A program made the translations under genes and the position numbers. Shown here piece by piece: positions 1-6,502 of a DNA stretch of 12,129 nt (position 1 is the first letter of the stretch; the number at the start of each line of letters is the position of its first letter). The DNA comes from Clostridiales bacterium (GTDB taxonomy: Bacteria > Bacillota > Clostridia > UBA8921). Location of the stretch: positions 1 to 12,129 of the forward strand of contig DOHE01000086.1 in assembly GCA_003535395.1 (NCBI GenBank). The letters are read 5' to 3'. The notes under the pieces are model-generated. The model saw only the letters and a program-made list of their open reading frames with translations. It had not been told where the DNA came from and did no database searches.

Positions 1-849
1 CGCTGCCGCTACAACGCAGGTGAGAATGGCTGCAACAATGGTTCGAAGCGTTTCCTGTCTTTTGTCATAAAACTTGGAGATTTTTTCAGAGAATCCTTCA
101 TTATTATGTAATTCCACCTCATCACGGTCTTCCGTGACAGATTCCATACGAAGGATCTCTGTTTCGTTGATCCGGCTGATCCGGACAACCAGCAGCAGGA
201 TATCCGTTTTGATCCCGTGAGCCGTGAGATCCGCGGTTAAAGCCTCTGCCACCAAGCCCGTATCTGTCCCGGCCAGCATCAGGTCGCACAGCCGGTCTGC
301 TCCAACGGTCTTGATCACATTGTAACTGCACAGTAAAAATGTATCCCCCTGCTTTAAGCTGAATGAGCGCATGGGGTCCAGTTCGTTCAGTTCTCCGTCC
401 CGGGCAAGCAATACGCAGCCAAGTCCCGTGGTATAGACTGCCGCTGTATCATTATAAACAGCCAGGCTGGAAAACAGGGTCCGGTCCGGCTCAATGGCAT
501 CTTTGACAACAGTCATGCGGTTTACAGCATTCTGTGTATTTTCAAAGCTTTCTTTCAGCTGAATGGCTCTCCGGTCCGCAGGCATGAAGGAGTCAGTCAT
601 TTTCCCCTGAAGGTTTCTAAGTTCACTTATCATCATGGATGCAGCGGCTTTCCGGTTGGTTCGGTGACCTAAATTGCCGCAGATGGCGTAAATGAACTGG
701 CTACCCTGGGTATCCGTCGTGACTCGTACGCTGTCCATGTCTATTTCAGCCATGCTTTTTCCGTTCAGGAAAAAATTGCCTTCATTTTCCAGGTTGGAGA
801 TCCCTTTGACTGATACGGCTGTAGCGCTAAGTACAATTGATTCCCTCAT
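1..849 (-). CDS. PP2C-fold protein, probable membrane-anchored pseudophosphatase (partial)
   Basis: The 283 visible residues read without a stop to the window edge, so the C-terminus is missing. The fold resembles PPM/PP2C Ser/Thr phosphatases: an N-terminal NENEGNFF-like segment (residues 20-27), a YAICGNLGHR segment (54-63) where the family has a VADGMGGH-type motif, a GDTFLLCSYN segment where the family has GDxxLLCSDG, and TDILLLVV (215-222) where it has DNITxxVV. The metal-binding Asp of the DG motif is replaced by Cys57, that of SDG by Tyr176 and that of NED by Gly24; only Asp216 remains. Catalysis is therefore unlikely. A hydrophobic segment begins near residue 271 and runs to the edge, suggesting a membrane anchor after a cytoplasmic domain. 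The ATG start has a GGAGGG ribosome site 9 bases upstream (859-864). It is divergent from the SOS-type operon. Fold assignment is by motif reading only; function is unknown. Confidence 0.75.
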   Translation of the reverse strand, partial: MRESIVLSATAVSVKGISNLENEGNFFLNGKSMAEIDMDSVRVTTDTQGSQFIYAICGNLGHRTNRKAAASMMISELRNLQGKMTDSFMPADRRAIQLKESFENTQNAVNRMTVVKDAIEPDRTLFSSLAVYNDTAAVYTTGLGCVLLARDGELNELDPMRSFSLKQGDTFLLCSYNVIKTVGADRLCDLMLAGTDTGLVAEALTADLTAHGIKTDILLLVVRISRINETEILRMESVTEDRDEVELHNNEGFSEKISKFYDKRQETLRTIVAAILTCVVAAA

Positions 850-875
850 CGGTTATATCCCTCCGTTTTGCAAAA

Positions 876-904
876 ATCATAACACGGATCTGCCGCCGAA
901 TCAA
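876..904 (-). promoter_or_regulatory. Candidate sigma-A promoter P2 for the PP2C-like gene
   Basis: On the minus strand TTGATT (899-904), a 17-base spacer and TATGAT (876-881). The expected start lies only a few bases before the GGAGGG ribosome site, giving a very short leader, so this may be secondary to the upstream candidate. Confidence 0.4.
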
Positions 905-937
905 CCGCAGCCAATCCTTTTCAGTAACTCTTCCTGT

Positions 938-967
938 ATTGTATCACTATCCGATTTATATGTGCAA
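938..967 (-). promoter_or_regulatory. Candidate sigma-A promoter P1 for the PP2C-like gene
   Basis: On the minus strand TTGCAC (962-967), an 18-base spacer and TACAAT (938-943), preceded by TGA as an extended -10 element. It lies about 90 bases upstream of the ATG. It shares the divergent region with the SOS-type promoter of the radical SAM operon, but the LexA boxes are more than 50 bases upstream of this -35. Confidence 0.5.
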
Positions 968-976
968 GACGCATGT

Positions 977-995
977 TGGATCCATATGGGATCCA
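977..995. repeat. Inverted repeat TGGATCC-N5-GGATCCA
   Basis: Two perfect 7-base arms (977-983 and 989-995) separated by ATATG. It sits just upstream of the -35 of minus-strand promoter P1 and about 25 bases before the LexA boxes. The position would suit a regulator of the PP2C-like gene, but no known regulator consensus was recognised. Confidence 0.4.
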
Positions 996-1017
996 TGTAA
1001 CGTACCATCGGCAATAA

Positions 1018-1044
1018 TGAACGTTTGTTCCGAACATGTGTTTG
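1018..1044 (+). promoter_or_regulatory. Two overlapping LexA/DinR-type SOS boxes
   Basis: The Firmicutes LexA (DinR) box is CGAAC-N4-GTTCG, with GAAC-N4-GTTC/T as the common core. Box 1 is TGAACGTTTGTTCC (1018-1031), with a perfect GAAC-N4-GTTC core. Box 2 is CGAACATGTGTTTG (1031-1044), matching 9 of the 10 defined bases. Centres are 13 bases apart. Box 2 overlaps the -35 TTGACA of the rightward promoter (1042-1047), a position where a bound repressor would block RNA polymerase. Identification is by consensus only; binding is inferred. Confidence 0.7.
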
Positions 1045-1070
1045 ACATTTTCATTGTTTCATGATAATAT
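1042..1070 (+). promoter_or_regulatory. Sigma-A promoter of the radical SAM / DUF4130 operon
   Basis: TTGACA (1042-1047, perfect -35), a 17-base spacer and TAATAT (1065-1070). The expected start is near 1077, leaving a leader of about 50 bases before the GTG start at 1129. Its strength together with an overlapping SOS box fits a promoter that is off until LexA is cleaved. Confidence 0.75.
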
Positions 1071-1128
1071 TGATCTTGATTGATTCTGCCCGCTCTATTG
1101 CATAGCGTGGCGACGGAGGATACCGGGC

Positions 1129-2532
1129 GTGAATATCCAGCAAAAATTGTCAATTCTTGCGGATTCAGCAAAATATGATGCAGCCTGCACTTCCAGCGGC
1201 GTTACCCGGAACCGGAACGGCAGCGGGACCGGCAATGGTGCCGGCAGCGGGACCGGCAATGGTGCCGGCAGCACCCTGGCTTCCGGTATCTGTCACAGTT
1301 TTTCCAGCGATGGAAGATGCATATCTCTTTTAAAGATCCTTATGACCAATATCTGCTGCTTCGATTGCAAATATTGCGTCAACCGCTCCTCTAACGATGT
1401 GGAACGAGCATTTTTTACCCCGATGGAAATTGCAGAATTGACCATGAATTTTTACAGGAGGAATTATATCGAAGGATTGTTTTTAAGTTCAGCGGTTTTA
1501 AAAAATCCGGACTATACCATGGAGTTGATGGTGGAAACTATTCGCATGCTCCGCTTTGATTATAGATTTGCAGGATATATTCATGCCAAGTCCATTCCGG
1601 GTGCGGATCCCGGACTTGTCAGACAACTGGGCGAACTGACGGATCGTATGAGTGCCAACATCGAGCTTCCTTCAAAGGAAAGTCTTGCAAAACTTGCACC
1701 GCAAAAAAATTATCCATCCATTCTTTCTTCCATGGCGGTCATACAGAACGGGATACAAAACAGAGGGCAGCTGCCGTCGCCTGTACCGGTTCGCAGCAAT
1801 GTCTCATCAGGCAGATCTTTCGTTCCTGCAGGCCAAAGCACCCAAATGGTCATCGGTGCAACTCCGGAGAACGACCGGCATATCATGACTCTTGCTGAAG
1901 ATCTTTACCGCAGTTTTCATTTGAAACGAATCTTCTATTCTGCATATATCCCTGTCACCAGCCACCCGGATCTGCTGCCGGTCACGGTTCCGCCCCTGCT
2001 ACGGGAGCACCGCCTCTACCAGGCAGACTGGCTGCTGAGGTTTTACGGATTTACAGCCCGGGAACTGTTGGATGATTCCCATCCGGACCTGGATATCCGG
2101 ATGGATCCCAAGTGCGACTGGGCCTTAAGGCATTTGGACAGATTCCCTGTTGAAATCAACACGGTACCTTACGAAGTATTGCTGCGGATCCCGGGGATCG
2201 GGGTGCGTTCTGCTCAAAAGATCGTCCGTTCCCGGAGAGAAGGCCTGCTGGATTTTGAGCATCTTCGCAAACTGGGTGTTGTCATGAAGCGAGCTGTCTT
2301 TTTTATCACCTGCAAAGGCAGAAAGTCGCCCGGCACCGTGGAAAATGCGGAGCTTCTCCGCTCATGCCTGCTAAAGGAAAGTGATACCCGGCTTGTCTCT
2401 CTTTCAACATTTGGTCACAGCCAGGGTGAAATGAAACCCCGGCAGCTTTCGATGTTTGAATCTTCTCCTGAAAATACTATTTGGTTGCCAGGAAGGGAGG
2501 ATCGGCAAAAATGCCTGACCGGAGAAATGTAA
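1129..2532 (+). CDS. Radical SAM protein with helix-hairpin-helix, putative DNA modification/repair (TIGR03916-like)
   Basis: 467 residues. The radical SAM [4Fe-4S] motif CCFDCKYC supplies Cys76, Cys80 and Cys83, and the flanking text (GRCISLLKILMTN before, NRSSND after, then NFYRRNYIEGLFLSS) is typical of the family annotated as a radical SAM protein linked to uracil-DNA glycosylase-like proteins. Additional cysteines at 20, 55 and 64 precede the cluster. A helix-hairpin-helix DNA-binding segment, LLRIPGIGVRSAQKIV, lies within about 341-385. Substrate and reaction are, to my knowledge, unknown; DNA is inferred from this motif and from the partner family. The start is GTG, with CGGAGGA at 1114-1120 and an 8-base gap; no better ATG exists before conserved residues. 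Residues 31-48 form a Gly/Ser/Thr/Asn/Ala repeat from a 24-base tandem duplication, probably a flexible linker. The gene overlaps the next by 22 bases and lies behind SOS-type boxes. Confidence 0.9.
   Translation: MNIQQKLSILADSAKYDAACTSSGVTRNRNGSGTGNGAGSGTGNGAGSTLASGICHSFSSDGRCISLLKILMTNICCFDCKYCVNRSSNDVERAFFTPMEIAELTMNFYRRNYIEGLFLSSAVLKNPDYTMELMVETIRMLRFDYRFAGYIHAKSIPGADPGLVRQLGELTDRMSANIELPSKESLAKLAPQKNYPSILSSMAVIQNGIQNRGQLPSPVPVRSNVSSGRSFVPAGQSTQMVIGATPENDRHIMTLAEDLYRSFHLKRIFYSAYIPVTSHPDLLPVTVPPLLREHRLYQADWLLRFYGFTARELLDDSHPDLDIRMDPKCDWALRHLDRFPVEINTVPYEVLLRIPGIGVRSAQKIVRSRREGLLDFEHLRKLGVVMKRAVFFITCKGRKSPGTVENAELLRSCLLKESDTRLVSLSTFGHSQGEMKPRQLSMFESSPENTIWLPGREDRQKCLTGEM
1219..1272 (+). repeat. 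24-bp in-frame tandem repeat (2.25 copies) in the radical SAM gene
   Basis: Two perfect 24-base copies (1219-1242, 1243-1266) and a further 6 bases. They encode GSGTGNGA twice, then GS. The length is a multiple of three, so copy-number change keeps the frame. The repeat lies between Cys20 and Cys55. Confidence 0.9.
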
Positions 2533-3317
2533 ATCCCGATATCCCTGCCTTTCGCATTTTGGATGAAAACAGCAGTTTCATCTATCTGTATGATGGCAGT
2601 TTTGAAGGTTTATTGACCTGTGCCGCCAGATCATTGAAATTCAAGTCCCCTCCCTGGGATATACTCCCCGGTAATACATGGCAGCCGGATTTTTTTCACA
2701 GCCCGGTCCAGGTTGCCCCGTCTGCCGAAACTGCGGGAAGGTTTTCTGCCTGGTTGCAGCGGCGTATGGGCATGGATGCGCTGGTAAAGACTTACTATGC
2801 TTTTATTTCCGGACGACCGGGTGTGGAGCGGATGCTGTGTGAATATCTGGAAACAGGAATATCCGCAGGCCGCCGGATCGATGACATGCTTTCCCGGGAA
2901 GAGGTCCATAGGATCGAAATGCTGGCCATGAACGTTACCCGGGAATATCATAAGCACCTTGGCTTTATTCGTTTCGCTATGCTGAAAAACCGGGATCTCC
3001 TGTATGCCCGGATCAAACCGGCAAATCACATTCTCCCCCTGCTGGCTCCGCATTTCATCGATCGCCTGCCGGGCCAGCCCTGGATCATATATGACGAAGG
3101 CCGGATGCTTTCCATACTGTCCGACGGATACCGCTGGTTTCTCAATGATCAGATCCCTGATGGTATTCCCATTCTCAAAGATGACGAGAAAACATGGCAG
3201 GAATTATGGAAGGCATTTTACAGGAACATTGGCATTGCTGAAAGGGAAAACCAGAAACTGATGCAGAGCCTTATGCCCAAACGATACTGGAAAAACATGA
3301 TTGAACTTCAAATGTGA
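2511..3317 (+). CDS. DUF4130/TIGR03915 family protein, putative DNA repair partner of the radical SAM protein
   Basis: 268 residues. Family text is clear: IYLYDGSFEGLLTC near the N-terminus (24-37), GRRIDDMLSREEVHRIEMLAMNV in the middle, EYHKHLGFIRF, then HILPLLAPHFIDRLPGQPWIIYDE, and the closing MPKRYWKNMIE. This family is encoded next to TIGR03916 radical SAM proteins, and in some bacteria the domain is fused to a uracil-DNA glycosylase-like domain; here it stands alone. No enzymatic residues can be assigned by eye. I chose ATG 2511 because GGGAGG (2495-2500) precedes it by 10 bases; an in-frame TTG at 2481 would add ten residues unlike the family and lies upstream of that site. The 22-base overlap with the radical SAM gene points to translational coupling and a shared complex or pathway. 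No glycosylase gene is in the window. Confidence 0.88.
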   Translation: MPDRRNVNPDIPAFRILDENSSFIYLYDGSFEGLLTCAARSLKFKSPPWDILPGNTWQPDFFHSPVQVAPSAETAGRFSAWLQRRMGMDALVKTYYAFISGRPGVERMLCEYLETGISAGRRIDDMLSREEVHRIEMLAMNVTREYHKHLGFIRFAMLKNRDLLYARIKPANHILPLLAPHFIDRLPGQPWIIYDEGRMLSILSDGYRWFLNDQIPDGIPILKDDEKTWQELWKAFYRNIGIAERENQKLMQSLMPKRYWKNMIELQM

Positions 3318-3326
3318 TTGCACTGC

Positions 3327-3350
3327 AAAAAGTCACTTTTATGACTTTTT
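3327..3350. terminator. Bidirectional intrinsic terminator between convergent operons
   Basis: A 9-bp stem AAAAAGTCA (3327-3335) / TGACTTTTT (3342-3350) with loop CTTTTA. The stem is AT-rich and supplies its own T-run on both strands. It lies 9 bases after the DUF4130 stop and 25 bases beyond the phosphoesterase stop. Confidence 0.6.
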
Positions 3351-3375
3351 GGTGGAGGATTGTTACCCCAATCCT

Positions 3376-4257
3376 TCACCGGCAACGCATATGCGTTGCG
3401 CGTGCCATCGATTCTTTCATGTTTTGCAGCAGGATCTCATCGACCCACAGATCCCCGGCCCCGGTCCCAAGTTGACTTTTGCTTCGGTATTCCCCGTGAT
3501 AATCGCTTCCTCCTGTAACAAGCAGTCCATTCTCCGATGCAATATGCAGCAGATGCTGTCTTTGTATTTCCGAATATTCCCAATAGATCGCCTCGATACC
3601 CGCAAGACCGTAGGATTTCAAGGCCCGGATCCGTTCCTGTAAAGCAGGCAGTTCCAGAGCCAAGGAAAACGGATGGGCAAGTACCGGCAATCCTCCGGCA
3701 TTTTGGATAATTTGAATCCCTTCTTCCGGAGAAAGTACTTCCTTGGGTACATAAGCATCGCAGCCCTTTCCGATATGCTTGTTGAATACCATGGAAATGT
3801 CCGGTTCATACCCTTTTCTGACCATTACGGAAGCAATGTGAAGCCGGCTGATGATCTTTCCACCGGCTTCCTTTTTTACCTCTTCCATCGTCAGGTTAAA
3901 CCCGGCATCGTTCAGTTTGCCAAGTACCTGGTGATTCCGGATTTCCCTTCTTTGCTGGAGCTGTTTTAAAATGCGGCTGATCCGGTCCAGGGAATCCTTC
4001 CAGCATTGATGTGGAAAATAGCCAAGAATATGCATCTCCCCAGCGGATTCCACGCTGAACTCGATTCCCGGGACCACTTCTATATGAAAATTTATTCCTG
4101 CCGACATGGCTTCTTCGACCCCATCCACTGTGTCGTGGTCAGTAACAGCCACTGCGGCAAGGCCCAGACTGCACGCCTTCTTTACAACAACTTCCGGCCG
4201 GTCGGTGCCGTCAGATGCAGTGGTATGCACATGCAGGTCGATCCGGTTTCGTTTCAA
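3376..4257 (-). CDS. PHP domain phosphoesterase (TrpH/YciV, RNase AM-like)
   Basis: 293 residues, the same length as E. coli YciV (RNase AM/TrpH). That family removes phosphate from 3',5'-bisphosphate nucleotides and acts as a 5'-3' exonuclease on short RNA. All PHP metal ligands are visible: His9 and His11 (DLHVHTTASDG), Asp16, His41 (TDHDT), Glu66 (PGIEFS), His76 (HILGY), His195 (LAHPFS), and Asp252 and His254 (GGSDYHG). An active enzyme is expected; the exact substrate is inferred. The start is TTG at 4257. There is no in-frame ATG upstream before a stop, and the next ATG would remove the HxH motif. The stop of the DUF1292 gene ends 2 bases upstream, and its acidic-tail codons contain the GAGGAT that must serve as a weak ribosome site, so translation is probably coupled. 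It is the last gene of its operon. Confidence 0.87.
   Translation of the reverse strand: MKRNRIDLHVHTTASDGTDRPEVVVKKACSLGLAAVAVTDHDTVDGVEEAMSAGINFHIEVVPGIEFSVESAGEMHILGYFPHQCWKDSLDRISRILKQLQQRREIRNHQVLGKLNDAGFNLTMEEVKKEAGGKIISRLHIASVMVRKGYEPDISMVFNKHIGKGCDAYVPKEVLSPEEGIQIIQNAGGLPVLAHPFSLALELPALQERIRALKSYGLAGIEAIYWEYSEIQRQHLLHIASENGLLVTGGSDYHGEYRSKSQLGTGAGDLWVDEILLQNMKESMARATHMRCR
3382..3399. repeat. Perfect 18-bp palindrome in the phosphoesterase 3' end
   Basis: GCAACGCATATGCGTTGC reads the same on both strands with no loop. It encodes part of the last residues (ATHMRCR) of the phosphoesterase. It may be chance, a protein-binding site, or part of a 3'-end RNA structure with the nearby terminator. 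Confidence 0.6.
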
Positions 4258-4259
4258 TT

Positions 4260-4685
4260 TTATTCATCATCCTCATCTTCGTCATAATCCTCATCCTCAT
4301 CCTCATCCTCATCCTCATCCTCATCTTCGTCATAATCCTCGTCATATTCCTCATCCTCATCCTCGTCTTCGTCCTCATCCTCATCTTCATAATCGTCCGG
4401 TTCGGATTCTTCCCAAAGAGAGTTTTGGAGTTCATCGAATACAGCTTCATATTCTTCGTCGTCATCGATGGTCGCCAGCACATCATTCCCGTCTTCATCT
4501 TTTTCCATTTTCAGAATGACGATATCCTCTTCATCTGCATCCTTGCTGACTTCATCAGCGCCGGCAGGAACCAGGGCTACATAATATTTTCCCTGATATT
4601 CGACCGTGTCAAAATATTGAAACTCCACTTCATTTCCGTCCTCGTCCACCAGTACCAGAGGTTCGTCCCACTGTTCACGTTTCAT
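4260..4685 (-). CDS. DUF1292 (UPF0473, YrzB-like) protein with hyperacidic C-terminal tail
   Basis: 141 residues. The first part has the DUF1292 pattern: LVLVDEDGNEVEFQYFDTVEYQGKYYVAL near the N-terminus and VILKMEKDEDGNDVLATIDDDEEYEAVF further on. The function of this small family is not established; it is usually encoded next to UPF0297 and ruvX, as here. The last 50 residues (92-141) are extraordinary: 44 are Asp or Glu, with four Tyr, one Ser and one Pro. Such a tail could bind basic proteins or metal ions, or mimic nucleic acid; this is inference. ATG 4685 was chosen for the GGAGG 8 bases upstream (4694-4698) and because the conserved domain starts right after it; the frame extends further only through sequence overlapping ruvX. 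The start overlaps the ruvX stop by 11 bases. Confidence 0.88.
   Translation of the reverse strand: MKREQWDEPLVLVDEDGNEVEFQYFDTVEYQGKYYVALVPAGADEVSKDADEEDIVILKMEKDEDGNDVLATIDDDEEYEAVFDELQNSLWEESEPDDYEDEDEDEDEDEDEEYDEDYDEDEDEDEDEDEDEDYDEDEDDE
4263..4395. repeat. Hexanucleotide (GAGGAT-type) repeat encoding the Asp-Glu tail
   Basis: The plus strand carries near-continuous TCCTCA/TCTTCG/TCATAA triplet pairs, with about six perfect TCCTCA units at 4288-4325 and a second looser block at about 4350-4395. Repeat units are multiples of three, so slippage would change tail length without breaking the frame. Confidence 0.85.
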
Positions 4686-5133
4686 TCTCCATTCCTCCTT
4701 TGATTTCAGACTGCATTGATCTATTGTCAAGATAACTTTGCAAAATAACCTGCGCCGCCATCCCGTCAATCCTGTTTTTTTTCATCTTTGATTTTATACC
4801 CGTTTCTGTCAGGGTGCGCTGTGCAGAAACTGTGGACAGGCGCTCATCCCAACGGATGACAGGAACAGGAGACAGTTTGGCCAGCTGCCGGATGAACTCC
4901 TCCACTTTTTCCACCGCTTGCCCCCTGGTTCCATTCATGTTCAGAGGATACCCCATGACTATTTTTTGTATTTTGTATTGCTGCATTACAGAAACGATCT
5001 CTCTCGCCGCATGGATGGGGCCACGGATATTAGGCAGCTGCCCCCAAACCTGAGCAGTCCAGCCAAACGGGTCGCTTATTGCGATTCCGATCCGGGCATC
5101 TCCATAGTCAATGCCCATGATCTTTTCAGTCAC
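4675..5133 (-). CDS. ruvX: RuvX/YqgF family Holliday junction resolvase-like nuclease
   Basis: 152 residues with an RNase H-like fold: IMGIDYGDARIGIAISDPFG at the N-terminus with catalytic Asp9, VMGYPLNMNGTRG in the middle, and WDERLSTVSAQRTL followed by KNRIDGMAAQVILQSYLD at the C-terminus carrying the other acidic residues. The family resolves branched nucleic acid or processes 16S rRNA precursor 5' ends; which applies here is not visible. The frame is open well upstream, but that part overlaps the reductase gene. I chose GTG 5133. A run of eight G (5147-5154) lies 13 bases upstream as a poor ribosome site. TTG 5145 or ATG 5118 are alternatives. The 3' end overlaps the DUF1292 start by 11 bases, matching the usual Firmicutes order ireB-ruvX-DUF1292 apart from the inserted reductase. 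Confidence 0.88.
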   Translation of the reverse strand: MTEKIMGIDYGDARIGIAISDPFGWTAQVWGQLPNIRGPIHAAREIVSVMQQYKIQKIVMGYPLNMNGTRGQAVEKVEEFIRQLAKLSPVPVIRWDERLSTVSAQRTLTETGIKSKMKKNRIDGMAAQVILQSYLDNRSMQSEIKGGMENET

Positions 5134-5155
5134 TTCCAGCGCCAATCCCCCCCCA

Positions 5156-6127
5156 TCAAAAAATTTTAATGGCAAAATTCGCGCAGGCCCTGGAACAGTA
5201 CCCACACAAAATACAACGTTCCGAAAAGACCTCCGCTTTCGGGCTGCCGTCACGTGATTTTTGAATGAACAAAGCTTTCTGGCGGCATAATTCCACACAA
5301 TTCCCGCAACCTGTGCACCATGGGTCTATATGAAGTTTTCTCGGGATGCTCCTGATTCTTTGCATCGTGATTTCCGATATGCTCCGGTTTTTCAAAAAAC
5401 TTCTGTTTGCCTCTATTTCTGCGCTGTTTTTCATTCCTATTGCGACCGCATCCACGCAGTCCAAATCCAAGACAAATCCAAGGCTTTGCGCATAGGATCC
5501 CATCAGATTTCCTCCTCCCAGCGCTTTCATAGAGTAAACACCCTTCCCCTGGTCATGGACCTTCTTTACAGCCTTGAGCATCCTGTCGATCGTACCATCC
5601 TGTATCCCCAACCCGGTCCGGTTGATCAGCGGATGCACCACTTCCAATTCCGGTCTTTCAGCACATGCAAGCACTCCCGCAATGCAGTGAGTGGAAAGGC
5701 CTACGGCACGGATCATCCCTTTCTGTCTGCATTCAAGATAATGATCCAAGGCTGCCTGGTGCCCGGCCAGGGTATATTCGCTTTCCTGCTCGTGGAGCAG
5801 GAACAGGTCCACCACATCCACATCCATCCCTTGTCTTGCATGTTCCAGACTCTTCGCTGCCCCCTTGGCATCATGGGCATAACTTTTGGCAGCGATGGTG
5901 ATGTTCTTCCTTCCTGCATTTCTTTTCAGTGCTCTGCGCATGTAGGGGTAAGTCCCATATATCTCAGCGGTATCAAAAAAATCGATCCCTGCCTCCATTG
6001 CTTCCAGCAGGAGATCCGCACCCTTCTCGACCGGAAGATTTTCCTGCAGAGGACCTAAAACCAAAGTTCCAAAACACAGGCGTGAAACTTGGATCCCTGT
6101 CCTTCCCAGTGTTGCCGTTTTCATCAT
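5156..6127 (-). CDS. Aldo/keto reductase with C-terminal 2x[4Fe-4S] ferredoxin domain
   Basis: 323 residues. The AKR (TIM barrel) domain occupies roughly 1-260 with the catalytic tetrad Asp52, Tyr57 (FFDTAEIYG), Lys81 (AAKSY) and His112 (LLHEQ). The tail from about 268 has two CX2CX2CX3C clusters: Cys271, 274, 277, 281 and Cys305, 308, 311, 315, typical of 4Fe-4S dicluster domains. This form is common in anaerobes and suggests electron transfer between ferredoxin and a carbonyl or NAD(P)H reaction; the substrate is unknown. The start ATG overlaps the ireB stop in an ATGA arrangement, so translation is coupled to ireB. The gene ends before the ruvX start. It sits between two genes that are usually adjacent in Firmicutes, so it appears to be an insertion into a conserved cluster. 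Confidence 0.92.
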   Translation of the reverse strand: MMKTATLGRTGIQVSRLCFGTLVLGPLQENLPVEKGADLLLEAMEAGIDFFDTAEIYGTYPYMRRALKRNAGRKNITIAAKSYAHDAKGAAKSLEHARQGMDVDVVDLFLLHEQESEYTLAGHQAALDHYLECRQKGMIRAVGLSTHCIAGVLACAERPELEVVHPLINRTGLGIQDGTIDRMLKAVKKVHDQGKGVYSMKALGGGNLMGSYAQSLGFVLDLDCVDAVAIGMKNSAEIEANRSFLKNRSISEITMQRIRSIPRKLHIDPWCTGCGNCVELCRQKALFIQKSRDGSPKAEVFSERCILCGYCSRACANFAIKIF

Positions 6128-6417
6128 TTTGCTGATTGGCTGTCCGCACTTCTGCGGCCTTGAAGATAATACTTGATGATTTCCTCCAGAAGCTCATCCC
6201 GTTCGATCCGCCGTACGATGCTCCTGGCATTCTTATAATTGGTGATATAGGTCGGATCTCCGGACAGGATATAACCAACGATCTGATTGATCGGATTGTA
6301 ACCTTTCTCAACAAGGGCATCGTAAACAGCATCGATGGTTTCCCGGGTTTTTAGGCCGTTTCCTTTTTCCAGACTGCCAAGTATGACGGTCCCGTCAATG
6401 TTTTTATTCTCAGCCAT
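6124..6417 (-). CDS. ireB: IreB family regulatory phosphoprotein (UPF0297)
   Basis: 97 residues with the family core [33 protein letters not shown] and [19 protein letters not shown]. In Enterococcus faecalis IreB is phosphorylated on N-terminal Thr by the PASTA kinase IreK, opposed by the PP2C phosphatase IreP, and affects cephalosporin resistance. Here the N-terminal tail has one Thr (Thr10 in DGTVIL), the probable target. A GAGGTG ribosome site lies about 8 bases before the ATG. It is the first gene after the sigma-A promoter at 6503-6531 and overlaps the reductase by 4 bases. No PASTA kinase is in the window, and the PP2C-like gene at the left edge lacks most catalytic motifs. Confidence 0.93.
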   Translation of the reverse strand: MAENKNIDGTVILGSLEKGNGLKTRETIDAVYDALVEKGYNPINQIVGYILSGDPTYITNYKNARSIVRRIERDELLEEIIKYYLQGRRSADSQSAK

Positions 6418-6502
6418 ACATGCACACCTCGTTTCATCAACTGCTCACAAGTTGCGTCATTTTCTGCTTCCAGTTCCACACCTTGATTCCTGCTGCCCGT
6501 TT

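Noticed and set aside
850..1128. A small gene in the 279-base divergent region
   Set aside because: Frames here lack ribosome sites and overlap two promoters and the LexA boxes; the region is regulatory.
2481..2510. Upstream TTG start for the DUF4130 gene
   Set aside because: The ribosome site GGGAGG lies downstream of this TTG and correctly spaced for ATG 2511.
4106..4703. Plus-strand frames rich in His-Pro or Ile/Leu that look like a metal-binding or membrane protein
   Set aside because: They are the reverse strand of the Asp-Glu repeat in the DUF1292 gene; they have no ribosome site and no family similarity.
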